Translations under genes and position numbers: made by a program
DNA from: Platycnemis pennipes
Lineage: Eukaryota; Arthropoda; Insecta; Odonata; Platycnemididae
DNA: 64,000 bases
Assembly (NCBI GenBank): GCA_933228895.1
Contig: OW121852.1
Coordinates: forward strand, 59,748,872-59,812,871
Direction of reading: 5' to 3'
Shown: positions 11,479 to 22,692 of the stretch, piece by piece
Position numbering within the stretch: position 1 is the first letter of the stretch
Layout of the letters: the number at the start of each line of letters is the position of its first letter
The notes under the pieces: model-generated
What the model was told of the DNA's origin: nothing
Seen by the model: only the letters and a program-made list of their open reading frames with translations
Database searches by the model: none

Positions 11479-11870
11479 ACCGGGCTGCGAATGGTGGGTC
11501 GACCTCTAGATATAGAGGTTAGCTGCGAGATAAGCGAGTTTACTCGTCGAATATGCAGTCGTGGACAAAAAGCGACGGCATTCCGAGGGGGTATTGGTCT
11601 ATCCCTGGGTAAGGTAGGCCTTCAAATAATACAGAATCTGCGAAGATGCCGTGACTTGGCGACGGAGGCCGCCAACAAATTCGCTTCCCATCACCCGGAG
11701 GAGAGGGCAGCAGCTCTTCTTCACATGAGTGAAGGTGGAGACCACAGTGGTCGGTACAGCGACACTCATTTCACTACAGGCGAGGTGAAATTTACTTTAA
11801 CGCAGTAGTACTGCGATGTAGAAGGCAAGGGGAAACCACCACATTATTATCCCGAGGAGTCGCAGCTACT
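11479..11870 (+). repeat. Unclassified GC-richer repeat, candidate retroposon
   Basis: A GC-richer block abuts the RTE fragment. It carries a 105-codon open frame (11491-11808) with no recognisable domain and ends with GAAGGCAAGGGGAAACCAC followed by ATTATTATCCCGAGGAGTCG. Wording of the type AAGGCAA.GGGAAACCAC recurs in several insect dispersed repeats as I recall it, so I suspect a retroposon body. I cannot assign a family, and no second copy is seen in the window. Confidence 0.35.
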
Positions 11871-12178
11871 CCATTCTTTCCTTATTTTTCTTCTTAAGTA
11901 TGAAATTATCAACCGCCCGAACAATCCAAATAAACCCATATAATCCGTTGCTACACAACGCAAGGCTAAGGAATATGTTTCACTTAAAATTAGCAATCTG
12001 ACTCTACTCTCTTACATATATGGCTACTTATTTTAAATGTACACACAAAGTACCTGTTTTATAATGGTTCTTCAACTTTGAAAGAACTAAAAGGACGTGA
12101 AGATTCGAGGCATAAAATACATCCCATCGAAGGAAAAAGTTCATTATTCTTTTCTCTCTCCACCGATCCCTGAGGACG
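11871..12178. other. Unassigned sequence
   Basis: Nothing recognisable. Confidence 0.3.
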
Positions 12179-12227
12179 TTCCGGTCATGTGGTGAAACGT
12201 TAGATAATTTTCACCACAAGACCGGAA
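12179..12227. repeat. 19-bp inverted repeat (hairpin)
   Basis: TTCCGGTCATGTGGTGAAA at 12179-12197 is the reverse complement, with one mismatch, of 12209-12227. An 11-base loop separates them. GAAACGTT follows a CTGAGGA a few bases upstream. This wording resembles retroelement-associated structured repeats, but no complete ribozyme fold is evident. Confidence 0.6.
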
Positions 12228-14184
12228 CCATCACAATCGGGTATTCGCCGTTGGCTACGTTATAATAAGAGTGAAATAAAATCTATTTTAGCATTTACTG
12301 CCTCTGTTAAGTCGATGGAAGAAATTGATAGCCCCTATTCATCAATCGATCACATTAGGGTTGATTGCTTACTTCCGCGCTGAGAAAACCCTTGTTTCAT
12401 ATAACATCGTAATCGGAAGATTGTTTCTCAGCAACCAATATTGCCTGCCAATTACTTTACATCTTAGCAGCTATTGCTGCTCTTGTTTATTTTTTTAACG
12501 ATCCTCAGGGTCTTCCTCATAGGATGGAATCAATTAATTTTTCTACTGTAAATCCCATAGGTCTCAAAACGTGCCTTCTCAGTTAATTTGGCTTATCTTT
12601 TTACCCTCACCATCCTTCCTCAATCATTTATCGCAAAGCCCTTAAGGAACACTAAAGACACCGATGTTACGCACTAACGCAGGTTATATTCATCTTCAAA
12701 AACCACTTCTACGATGTACTTTTCGTAACAAGATGTTTTGATCACCACCAAGTTGACTATGTTTCTACATCAGCGCTAACCAACCGAGGTCCACATGGGC
12801 CTCAAGGTGCCCGTAGAAGATTTGATGCGGTTCACTAGACAGAAAATGTATCTCGGGGGTCCATAAAATGAGGTAAGAGAATACTATCCAAGCGTATATG
12901 GGGTTCTACCCATTAAGTTAGGAATCTGGGGGATCTCAGTAAAAAGAACAGGTTTTGAATCGTTGGTGTAAATGAAGTGATAGTTTACAGTAACCAGAAA
13001 TAAATAAACAGGTATTAGATTACCTTATCAGCTGTAGGACATCGGAGTGAAGATTGAAGGATAAATAGAAATCCACTAAGAATACTAATTAAAAATGATA
13101 TGCATACTACTCTAACATAAGGCTGCCGATATTATTAGGAGTGAAAAAGAAGAAGATAATGTATACTATTGGATTATAATCGAAAACACCTATCGTCAAA
13201 AAATGTAAATCCGGTCGAACGAAAGAGAAAAATGGGTTGGAGCCATCTTAGGGAGGGTTCCAGCCACTCCGTCCTTATGGATAGTTGAGAAAAAAGTTCG
13301 TTTATTCGGAAAACATTTTTTTCGTCGATAGCAATTTCCCATAGGGCCTTCATTTCTGAGAACATACCCTCCGAGGAATGCTGGGCCAATTCACCCCTAC
13401 ACGGGAGAAACTTCCACAGTGGCGATGGCTCTTTAAAAGTCATTTCCCAGGGGAGCAATAAGCTTTCATTTCAGGAGGGTATCTTCCGCCAACGGTAAAA
13501 CCGTGGGGGAGAAACTTCGAAGAAAGAATATGGAAAGGGACGAATGTAAAGATTTCCTCACCCAGCAAAATGGAGGGCGGAAAGAATGTGAGAAAAAAAG
13601 GTTTACCCAGGAGGCGTGCTCGAAGAATATAGCAGGCAAAATAAATACACCTACTTGTTCAGCAATAACGATGAGTTATGGGGAAATTTTGGTGGAAAAT
13701 ATTCCGAAGAAAAGTCAAAACAGTCAGAACAAATACAAATGACAGATGGCACAAAAAGAATAGCGTAAAAGCAACTACGCATTATTCAGAACAACTGCGC
13801 ATCATTTTCAGAGAATTAATTTCATTTGAACATGACTTTAAAGGCAAACTCCTGCGCTAAATAATACATGAAGGGTAACTTCTAAGTAGGCATAAAGTCA
13901 TGGAACTCATAGCTAAACTTAAAGCCAAGGAATGAGCCAAAGTACCTACTAACGAGAAGTTACGTGCTAAAACCAGTATATAGACAAAGGGATTAGAGAT
14001 GTAAGGACGCAGGATCTCTGTATGGAGATACCATTACGAACTACGATTATTTAGATGATATTACGTATTGATTAGGCGTGGGCTTTCTGCAAATTATTTA
14101 AAGCAGGAAGAGAGAGTTTTCACCAGAACAAGTATCCTTAATTTTGCACTGGGAGAAGATATTCACTTAAAAATACGCTTATTA
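12228..14184. other. Unassigned sequence
   Basis: About 2 kb without a recognised gene, repeat or RNA. Open frames at 13174-13458 (minus) and 13503-13742 (plus) overlap no known domain. Confidence 0.35.
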
Positions 14185-15113
14185 TTAAAAATCATAGCTG
14201 GGCAAAGTTAATCCAAAAATTAACTTCATTAATGCATTAAAAGCTACTCAAAAAGTTAACTTCGTTAATCGTTAAATCGTTATCTTGATGAAAATTTAAC
14301 GCGAGTTAAAGTTATCCGTTGAAGTTAAAAATCTATATGAAGTTGTAGGCAATTTTGAATTATATGCCACTTAACATTTAGGTATCTTTAACGTCACTGA
14401 ATGTAATAAGAATTTCGTGGTCAAAAATACTTAATGAACAGTATAGCTTAGGTAATGTAGCCTTATACACATGAGGTATGGAGTTTCATAGTAATATACC
14501 GTTTCCGTCAGTAAAGTTGGACCTGACGCTGTTTGTATTTGATTGTGGAAATAGAAACCTTGTGATGCACCGCTACCGGTGGCTGCGATACCAAAAGATT
14601 CACCAATATTTTACTGGCGTAGTTTTGTGCCATTAGATGGTGAAAAAACTAGTGCCAGTCCTATTGGAATAAGAAGATTCCACAGCTCTTGAAGAAGCCT
14701 TAGGTTTTCGTTTTCCCGCGAGTTGATCCTGCCTTTACTTTTTCTTCAAATTGAACGTATTTAGATGCATACGTCTCTTCATGTCTTGTTTATTGTTTTG
14801 GGTGGAAACGTGAGCCTAGACTGTGTAAATTGTGTCTGTAAAAGTTACGTAAAAGTCTGATTGCAGTACAAACGCTGAGTTCTCTAGATTGAAGTCTCAA
14901 CACAACTCCTTCAAAAAGTTATTACATTACAATCCAGATGGCTCTGAACAAAAGTAACGGACTTAAATTAACGGAATTAAAAGTTAACGGAAGTTAATAA
15001 GACCGTTAATAGTTTTTGGATTTAACTTAAAAGTTAAATCGTTAAGCAATATGTTAACTTCGTTAATTAACGATTAACGGATTAACGCTTTTCTGCCCAG
15101 CTATGTTAAAAAT
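14185..15113. mobile_element. hAT-like 0.9-kb non-autonomous element
   Basis: The element spans 14193-15105 (913 bp). Its ends are inverted repeats, CATAGCTGGGCA at the left and TGCCCAGCTATG at the right. It is flanked by an exact 8-bp duplication TTAAAAAT (14185-14192 and 15106-15113). Beyond the TIRs both ends are filled with GTTAA/TTAAC words (GTTAACTTCGTTAAT and relatives), likely subterminal binding repeats. The 8-bp duplication suggests hAT, although CATAG is not the standard YARNG start. The interior has no coding capacity. Oddly, the right flank continues as TTAAAAATACGCTT, a 14-mer that also lies just left of the element at 14168-14181. Confidence 0.85.
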
Positions 15114-15277
15114 ACGCTTTTCAATTTTAATTTCAATTAAATTGTAATAAAAGAAAAATGTGTATTACTTTACTATATCCCATTTATATCCCATTTCATT
15201 TTGCACCTTTTGCAGTAAATATTTATGATTTTCCCTTTGTTTCTTTTGTATTTCTTCCTCTTATATTCTTTTATTAA

Positions 15278-15712
15278 ACTGCCACTCAAAAGACCAACTT
15301 ATGCTGCCGCTTGCGTAATTTGCGTAATTTGCATAAATTGCTCACAAGATCAGAAAAGTGATGACGAGTTTAGATATTCTTGAATATATGTGTTCATTGT
15401 ATTTTTTGTTTCGCTTATTGGAAGAATTATATCTTGCTGTTATTTAGAGTCGGTGACCCCAAAACGGAGATACTGTCCAATGGGCACCTATATTCCAGAC
15501 AAATCACTGTATAATTAAAAATTGTATTTATCTAATCTGGAATAAAAATCATTATTATTATTATATCGCCATACTGGCGATATTTCGATTCCACCTCACT
15601 ACCCACCTTTCCGAAATGCCAGGAATGACCTTAATGGTCGGTCGCCTCCCCCGAATAACTAACAAACTAACGACAAAGTTACCTTTCAGGGAAAAGCAGA
15701 GGGGGAGACAAT
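15278..15712 (+). repeat. Long inverted repeat, left arm
   Basis: This 435-bp arm is the reverse complement of 18184-18616 with few mismatches: the ACTGCCACTCAAAAGACC end, GAGTCGGTGACCCC, the palindromic ATCGCCATACTGGCGAT, and the AGGGGGAGACAAT end all find partners in order. A difference near 15310-15335 is a short GCGTAATTT duplication. Positions about 15590-15680 match the 3' third of SINE-B, ending in CGAATAACTAACAAACTAAC, so the arm includes or grew from a SINE-B 3' end. Confidence 0.9.
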
Positions 15713-18183
15713 TTCCTTGCAAAAACTCGTCGCAGACGATCCTAATCCGGTCTCGAACAAAAGGCTTTCCGCCAACGCGAACCGCAGTGATGCAACGCGA
15801 ATATTGAAAAGAGTTGCGAAGGCACGCGGAAGACGCAGGCAAGAGGAGTGGGTGCGAGGAGAAGAACCCAGGGCGGGTGGGGAGGATGTCTCAGGAATCA
15901 CAATCGGAGTGTAGGCTGAAATAAGAATTAAATCACAAGCAGAAATCTAAAGCGGAAACGTTTCCGGAATATGTAAAAAAAATATATTTTTTTGATATAT
16001 AATTTTCAACATCTTCAGAGAGGGGCTGTGTCGGAGACACAATCGCAAACCTTTGGAGAGAAAATAAGTTACGTGTTCTATAATATTTCTAAAGTTCTAT
16101 TAAATTAAATGAACGAGCTCAAATTAAGGTTTTGAATTTGCCACGACCTGCTTCACTACTCCCCTATGCGTTTGTGACACTTTTGAACACGTTTAGAAGG
16201 ACAATACTGTCACCAAAAATAGCAATCCAATGCTTTCGGAACAGAAAAACAAGAAACTAAAATGAAGATGAGGAAGGAACATGGTGCGAAAAGAAAGAAA
16301 GTTAATGGGTGAAATTGAGGAGTGGCCACAAAAGAGAGCTATTGTGAGGGAAGAGAATGTTGAAGAGGGTGATGAAGGGAGAAGGTTTGGTAAGAGCGGA
16401 CGATGAAGTGATAAATCGCACGAAGGAAGGTGTGTGAAAATCCGTGCAATTCCAGATAAGCAGAAAGGCAAAACGGTTATAAAAGAAACGAATATTTCAT
16501 TGACTGCAGACAGCTTGAATACATAAATTATCTTTCAAAATAAAATTCATCAAGGATTTATTATGCTATAACTTATTGCATCGTAAGGAATAAACCTGCG
16601 TGTGACTTATTTCCTTGGCCATTTTATTCCTTGGCAACATGAGTTTCCGAACAGACCACTTAAGACGACGAAAATGCATTTCACCGGATATCACCATCTA
16701 GCTACTAAAATTTTCACTAGATATAGGTATTTAAAAAATACCGAGGAAATGTAGAGACCATATAGGGTTCCAAAGTCATTTGTTTAGCCTAGGCACAGCA
16801 GTTTTTAGCACATCAGAGCCCGGAAAACTGAACATGGAACTAGTCTGACTAGTTCAACGTAGGTGAGGATTTATCGGCTGATATCTGGATTTCCTTCACT
16901 TCCACAAAAAACCTCGAGTTTCTTGGGAAGACGGATGGGGCCATAATGTGGAAGAGAATTAAATCCGTGCAAATTCATATATTAATGATTATATTAATGG
17001 GCTACAACATCGGCATTCACATCGTCGACGAGTGTTTTCACCTTAAAAACCTTGCTGCGTGTTAGCGTTGAATTTAGGGTTCTGGCGATAGCCAAAATGT
17101 ATATTGCAAGGAAGTCAGGTAGGTATTTCAGGATTCTTGCATGATTTTAAGGTAGACTTGAGAAATCAGAAAACAATATAGTCCCCTTTCTTGAAAACTA
17201 ACTCATGCAATGCCCGCAGGTTGGTAAGACTTGCTATGACTTGCCCTTAAGCGATATCTCAGGGGGGTTCAAATAATGAATAGCTCAAATCCAATGCTTT
17301 GCCAAACATTAGCACTTTGCTCCACCCAACCCGCGGGTGTCCCAGGAAAATGTATTCACTCTATCACTAATGCCGTTAAAACTTTGCAAGGCCCACAGCA
17401 AAGCAAATACCCATCTGATAGGTATTAAATCGTAGACAACATAACTGTGAATATAAATCGACAGTTTCACGGAAACGCAACATGCCTTACAAGTAAGGAG
17501 AGAGACTTAAAATTTGAAATAGATATGTAAGCGCAAACCACAACGTGGATGGATATCTTTCGAAAAGATGGATAGCTTTCGAAAATAATATGGAGGCGAG
17601 GCTTCTAAAAAAAACTACGTTTGGAGAAAATAATAAAGAGTAGAGGAAAATGGGGTCGTTTACCAATTTTTTTTATTGCCGAATATGGCAGAGTTTGTAA
17701 AATAAAAAGACACGTATTTTTCCGTTTTTTGATCCGTCAATTAGTTCTCGAGTTATAAGTGGCGAAAAACTGATGTTTTTAACCCTTTCGGAAAAGTGGG
17801 TGTGGTGCAACCTCTGACGTATATCAACTTCGTCCAATCACAACTGAGCTCGCGAAGCTACTTCGGCTTATCGCAAAGGGGGGGGGCACAGCTGACTCTG
17901 CCAATCGGAGGAGTTACGACAGCATCTGTGCGAGCAGACCTTCCGAGAACCCCCCTCCACTCCCTCCCTCTCCCCTAAAAGCAGTCAAGGACGGGAGGAA
18001 AATGACGTCAATGTTATCGCAGTAGCATTTTCTATGGGCGTCACCTTTTGCTTATTTTAATTTTTGATTTATGAGTGAATGGTTGTGGTTAGAAGATTAA
18101 TTTTTTCACTGAAATTCGTTTTTCGTTTCCATCTAACGATTTAGTGCACAAAATTGCGATTTCGGTTCCGAGTAAACGCCCCC
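15713..18183. other. Spacer of the long inverted repeat
   Basis: About 2.5 kb between the arms. A CpG-rich part at 15713-15915 has open frames on both strands and no domain. 16190-16470 is purine-rich on the plus strand, with a stop-poor complement. Nothing resembling a transposase is seen. 17640-17790 contains ordinary-looking dispersed-repeat wording (CTCGAGTTATAAGTGGCGAA) that I cannot assign. The end (17947-18183) is the first copy of a direct repeat described separately. Confidence 0.4.
17947..18183 (+). repeat. Direct repeat X, copy 1
   Basis: This segment, from CCCCCCTCCACTCCC through GGAAAATGACGTCAATG to GAGTAAACGCCCCC, recurs at 18617-18852 in the same orientation with perhaps a tenth of positions changed. 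The right arm of the long inverted repeat lies exactly between the copies. Confidence 0.85.
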
Positions 18184-18616
18184 ATTGTCTCCCCCTCTGC
18201 TTTTCCCTGAAAGGTAACTTTGTCGTTAGTTTGTTAGTTATTCGGGGGAGGCGACCGACCACTAAGGTCATTCCTGCCCTTTCGGAAAGGTGGGTAGTGA
18301 GGTGGAATCGAAATATCGCCAGTATGGCGATATAATAATAATAATGATTTTTATTCCAGATTAGATAAATACAACTTTTAATTATACAGTGATTTGTCTG
18401 GAATATAGGTGCCCCATTGGACAGTATCTCCGTTTTGGGGTCACCGACTCTAAATAACAGCAAGATATAATTCTTCCAATAAGCGAAACAAAAAATACAA
18501 TGAACACATATATTCAAGAATATCTAAACTCGTCATTACTTTTCTGATCTTGTGAGCAATTTATGCAATCCCAAATTACGCAAGCGGCAGCATAAGTTGG
18601 TCTTTTGAGCGGCAGT
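18184..18616 (-). repeat. Long inverted repeat, right arm
   Basis: Reverse-complement partner of 15278-15712. It starts ATTGTCTCCCCCTC and ends GGTCTTTTGAGCGGCAGT. It sits between two direct copies of repeat X, whereas the left arm has no X copy beside it. That suggests the right arm entered, or was copied into, a pre-existing sequence. The open frame across it (18144-18335) is the antisense image of one in the left arm and is not a gene. Confidence 0.9.
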
Positions 18617-18852
18617 CCCCCTCTACTCCCTCCCCTTCTCATACGAGCAGTCAAGAACGGGAGGAAAATGACGTCAATGTTATCAGAGCAGCTTTTTCGG
18701 TGGGCGTCACCATTTGCTTATTTTAATTTTTGATTTATGATTGAATGGTTGAGGTTAGAAGATTAATTTTTTCACTAAATTTCTTTTTTCGTTTCCATCT
18801 AACAATTTCGTGTACAAAATTGCGATTTCGGTTCCGAGTAAACGCCCCCATT
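18617..18852 (+). repeat. Direct repeat X, copy 2
   Basis: Second copy of the 17947-18183 repeat, sharing GTCAAGAACGGGAGGAAAAT, GCTTATTTTAATTTTTGATT and GATTTCGGTTCCGAGTAAAC. It continues past the homology into unrelated sequence at about 18853. Confidence 0.85.
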
Positions 18853-20263
18853 CAAGGGACATTAAATTTTGCCATGCATTATATACGATAAATGAAAATC
18901 ACTAAGTGCCGAAACCCGGGTCATGTCAATAAATAGTTATGGAATTTACGCAGTGAAATTAAATTTAATCTATAATGGACATGCTTATCAGTCAAATGTT
19001 AATGCTCAGAAAACTAACACGAGAGTATGAGAATAAATTTTAAATCTATAATAATGATTAAGCCACGATATCAGCGATTGATTAAAATATATAATTGCTC
19101 ACAAATGACTGGCAGCAAAAAGGAGGTCAAAGGGATCGGGGAAAACCTATAAGAGGGAAACTTACTGAAGCTAATTTTTGAGTAATTTTATATACTTGGT
19201 ACCCACAGAGGTGCCTTAGGCTACTGGGAGGAGAGGAGGGTCAAATATGAGTACACAGAATTGAAGGAAAAAAAGATCTAACTTAAGCAACGAAGATTAA
19301 TCCGCATTCATTTTTTCCTGTCATACAGCGAGACCGTTAGCACAAAATATATCCCGTACGGCAAGTTCGAGTTTCGCTTCTCAAATTAACCTTCGTGTGT
19401 CATGCTTTAAATACGTACCATTAATGCATTGCTAAAATGATCGATTAGCCTGCCGAGGCTCGGCAGAAGCACATCCCTGCATCCATTGACCTAAATATCT
19501 CCTTTAAAATTCTGATTTCTAGCATCACGCTGAACTCATAAAAGTTAAAAGGGTTAAAATTGCGACAGTGCTCACGAGACAAATCACGACTGGGTAAGAC
19601 AAGGAGTCGGAGCAACATTGATCAATGAGCACTCGATTTAGCTGAACGCACTCGGCAATACTACTCCCAATTCTGGCGTTCGATTCCACGATTAGGATTC
19701 CACGAAAACAGGATTGTGAGAATTCTCAGTCATATATTTTCACAGATTAGGCCATCGTTTAAAAGCAGGACGTCTATTTTCCATATAAGGATTCAGATTA
19801 CGCCCATGATCCATCACGTACTAGCTTGGGAGTTTATGTTTAAGGCCGAATACTTTTACAAGTCATAAAGTTTCACCTTACGTTGCGCTGTTTTCTCAAA
19901 CGAAAAGAAGAAACCTCAAGTCTTGTGGGAGACAGGGAACTGAATGTATCGAGGACAATTCTCTTCGGAATTAGGAGGTAACAAAAAATGGGAAGTAAAT
20001 ATGCACCTGTGTATCGCATAGATTTCACAGAACTAGAGCTGACTCAAATTTTACATTATATGACAGAAAGCTTCTCTATTTTTTCCCCGGGTAAGGTAGT
20101 CCATGCTGGCTGACATTTCGATGACCGAGCCGAGCATCAAAACTTATGCTCACATGGACAACCTGGCCCAGTGGAAAACTCGAGAAGACTTCACTCAGTA
20201 TGTTCGCCGGGAAAGCACGTTCTTATTTTACACTATATGTTAACTAAATTAAAAACTATACCA
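18853..20263. other. Unassigned sequence
   Basis: No recognised gene or repeat. A 9-base palindromic pair (GCCTGCCGAGGCTCGGCAG) lies near 19449-19467. Confidence 0.35.
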
Positions 20264-20555
20264 TTAATCTGCGTCGCGATGGCCTAGCGGGTAGAGCACT
20301 GAGATACTGACCGGAGGGTCCCGGGTTCAACTCCTGGGCAAGAGCCTTTTTAGATACCCCATCTAAAATCCTCGCGATTCGATTTTCTGCGTGTGAAAAC
20401 TTCGTAGGAACTTCGTGGCCCAGGGAACTGGCCCCCCTACCCTGAATGTGTGAATTTCACACGCCATTGGCTTAGTACGGGGTGAGCTTTACTCTCACCT
20501 ATCAAAACCAACCTTTGGGTTGAATCACTGAGTGATAGTGAGTGACCCTTAATCT
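20264..20555 (+). mobile_element. SINE-A (tRNA-derived), full length with short target duplication
   Basis: The element occupies about 20271-20548. The tRNA-like head has an A box TGGCCTAGCGGG (20280-20291) and a B box GGTTCAACTCC (20324-20334) matching GGTTCRANNCC, so the internal polymerase III promoter looks intact. The tRNA-unrelated body ends GGGTTGAATCACTGAGTGA. The direct repeats TTAATCT at 20264-20270 and 20549-20555 look like the target duplication. It is not a tRNA gene: the acceptor stem does not pair and the sequence continues for about 190 bases beyond the tRNA-like part. This is the reference copy for SINE-A here. Confidence 0.85.
20280..20334 (+). promoter_or_regulatory. RNA polymerase III type-2 internal promoter of SINE-A
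   Basis: A box at 20280-20291 and B box at 20324-20334, spaced as in tRNA genes. Confidence 0.7.
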
Positions 20556-22326
20556 ATATACTAACAGATGTAGGCTATTGAGAAAATTAAAGAAGCGCCT
20601 AAATTGGCAAGGAGTTACGGCAAAACGCCATCATAACGGCATTAAAATTAACTATTCAGTGATCGATAAAAGAATAACGGTTACGGAAGGCAATTCATTT
20701 TTCATGTTTCCAGCTAAATCACTTTAGGGAAGAAATTTTATGCAATCAAGGTATTTTAAAATTGTGTCATTTCATGGTTTTCCTAGCAAATAAGATTTCG
20801 ATTAAATTCCGCGATTTATGACATGAAGAAAACGTGTATTTGCTTTCTTGCGTTCGCACGAAATAAACCATAACAAATCTTTTTTAGTTCAATTCCTTTG
20901 ACTTTCCAAGAGACTTCAAGGATAAAAGCAGAGCGAATAATTTACAAAGCACACTGGAATCTGCAGAAAGACACCCAGGTCTCCCTAAATGGACAAGAAA
21001 CGTGGGGTTATACTTTATGTTCAACCTCAAGGGAGGAAGTAATTCAAAATGCTTAATGCGTCAATAGAATATTCCTCCGTCTCCTACACTCAACTAAAAA
21101 AATCGACATGCTGTAAATCAACGTACACCCGGCCGTACCGAATGAAATGCTGACATGCGGCATAGAATATTGAATAAGATTGCTTCAAGAGCATATTCCA
21201 TCAAAATGCTATTTAACTGATTATCAAACAAACCCACATCCTTTCACGTGCTAGCATGAAATCTATACGCAATAAAACAGACCAAGTAAACAAGTTACAA
21301 ATTCCGCTTGCATCATTGCTGACTTATTTTAAATTCTTTCCAGGAGTTTTTTTCAGAACACTTGAGTGGAAATATATTGACATTTATTTTCAACTGTTTG
21401 TCATGAATATCAATTAAAACTCAAGCGGGCCTAGTCTTCCTCGTGGTATACGTAAAAGTAGTTAATTCACGAGTTGAAGTGAAAAGTTCTCTTGCTAGTA
21501 GCCCTCAAATGATACTGAAATGAGAAACCTGGCAGTTCCTAGTAGAAGTCACACCTGCGTGGGAGTGGTAGACAAGATGAATTTCAAGGATGATCTTGTC
21601 CCCGTATGAACAAAATGACTTCTGCTGTTACTCATATAAGCTAAAATTTTCACTAAATTTACTTTTATTACATTATTGTGAGAAAATTTTCTAACTCACT
21701 CGGGAGCAAAACGCCGAGCGGGCGGGCTGGTTCAGAATGGTATATAATACGTACATAAGTAGCAAGTTATGAGAAACCTTTTTAGTGGTGCATGCAAAAC
21801 CTGAATGTATGAAACGCTTTGGTGTGTCATGTCCCTCAGACTTGAAGTTTAGAAAGATGAATGCTGCTTTTAAAAGGACTACACTAAATTGCAAAACTAA
21901 CCTTAAGAAAACTCCATTCTAAAATATTAATTTTGAAATTTTTAGTCCCAAAATTACAGCTGTGAAGAAATTCATTTGTCATTGAACTAAAAATGCGTCT
22001 GTGTGGAAATAAGAGCCATTTTGTAAGATCTTCTAGTTCGAAGCAATTTGTCGTAATTGTGCTGTCGATCACGTATTACTGCACAACGTAGGAGACTGGT
22101 TGTTAGAAAGGAGTATTTCATAGCCACAAAAAGCTTTCCCTACGGCTAATGGCCCAAGCAAGGTTTTTGCTATTTATCTTCCTAAAATTAGAGTTCATAA
22201 AATCGAAAAAGAGGACTTAAGTGATTTTTCTTGTCATCTTCTCCAAGACTTGTTGATTCGGCTACCGCGGCCGAAAATTATTTTCATCTCATCGGAATCG
22301 AAGCGTAAATAGCTTATTTCTATCGA
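20556..22326. other. Unassigned sequence
   Basis: No recognised gene, repeat or RNA. Only short open frames without domains are present (20542-20727 plus, 21691-21894 minus, 21884-22072 minus). Confidence 0.35.
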
Positions 22327-22692
22327 GGTAATATTTTGAGTTAGTTAGTTATTCAGGGGAGGGGAGACGACCGACAGCTAAGGCCATTCGCGCCATTTAG
22401 GATAGAAGGGTAATTGGGTAGTGGTAGGAGTTTTCAGGAAACGGAGGAAGGATAGAGAGAAACCCGGCGTCGGCATTAGCCCACTCTTAACGAAAGGCGC
22501 CAAGGGGACCACGGCTTAACGTCCAATCCGACGGACGGAGTACTGAACTTGAAATGACTTCCCCTAGGAACTCAAGTGGTGACCGGTTTTCCACTGAAAA
22601 ATCCACCACTGCCGGGAATCTAACCCGGGCCCTCGGGATGGGAGGCCAGCACTCTAGCCACCACACCAACCAGATCCCCGGTAATATTTTGA
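22327..22692 (-). mobile_element. SINE-B (tRNA-derived), full length with 13-bp target duplication
   Basis: The element lies at about 22340-22679 on the minus strand, flanked by the exact duplication GGTAATATTTTGA (22327-22339 and 22680-22692). From its 5' end it reads CGGGGATCTGGTTGGTGTGG (tRNA-like head, A box over GGTGGCTAGAGTGC), B-box region GGGTTAGATTCCC, then GTTCAGTACTCCGTCCGTC, GTGGTCCCCTTGGCGCCTTT, and a body ending in CTGTCGGTCGTCTCCCC and AATAACTAACTAAC. The long exact duplication indicates LINE-driven retroposition. This is the reference for the partial SINE-B copies at 6.4, 38.0, 42.6 and 51.6 kb. Its 3' part also occurs in the 15.6/18.3-kb inverted repeat. Confidence 0.92.

Noticed and set aside
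12160..12200. Complete hammerhead ribozyme at CTGAGGA...GAAAC
   Set aside because: The spacer between the two boxes cannot form a stem II, so only the simple hairpin is reported.
18089..18517. 142-codon minus-strand open frame
   Set aside because: It lies in the inverted-repeat arm and repeat X, which include SINE-B sequence. Partial images of it appear in the left arm.
20271..20345. Functional tRNA gene
   Set aside because: A and B boxes are present, but the acceptor stem does not pair and the homologous copy at 2.5 kb shares a long non-tRNA body, so it is a SINE head.
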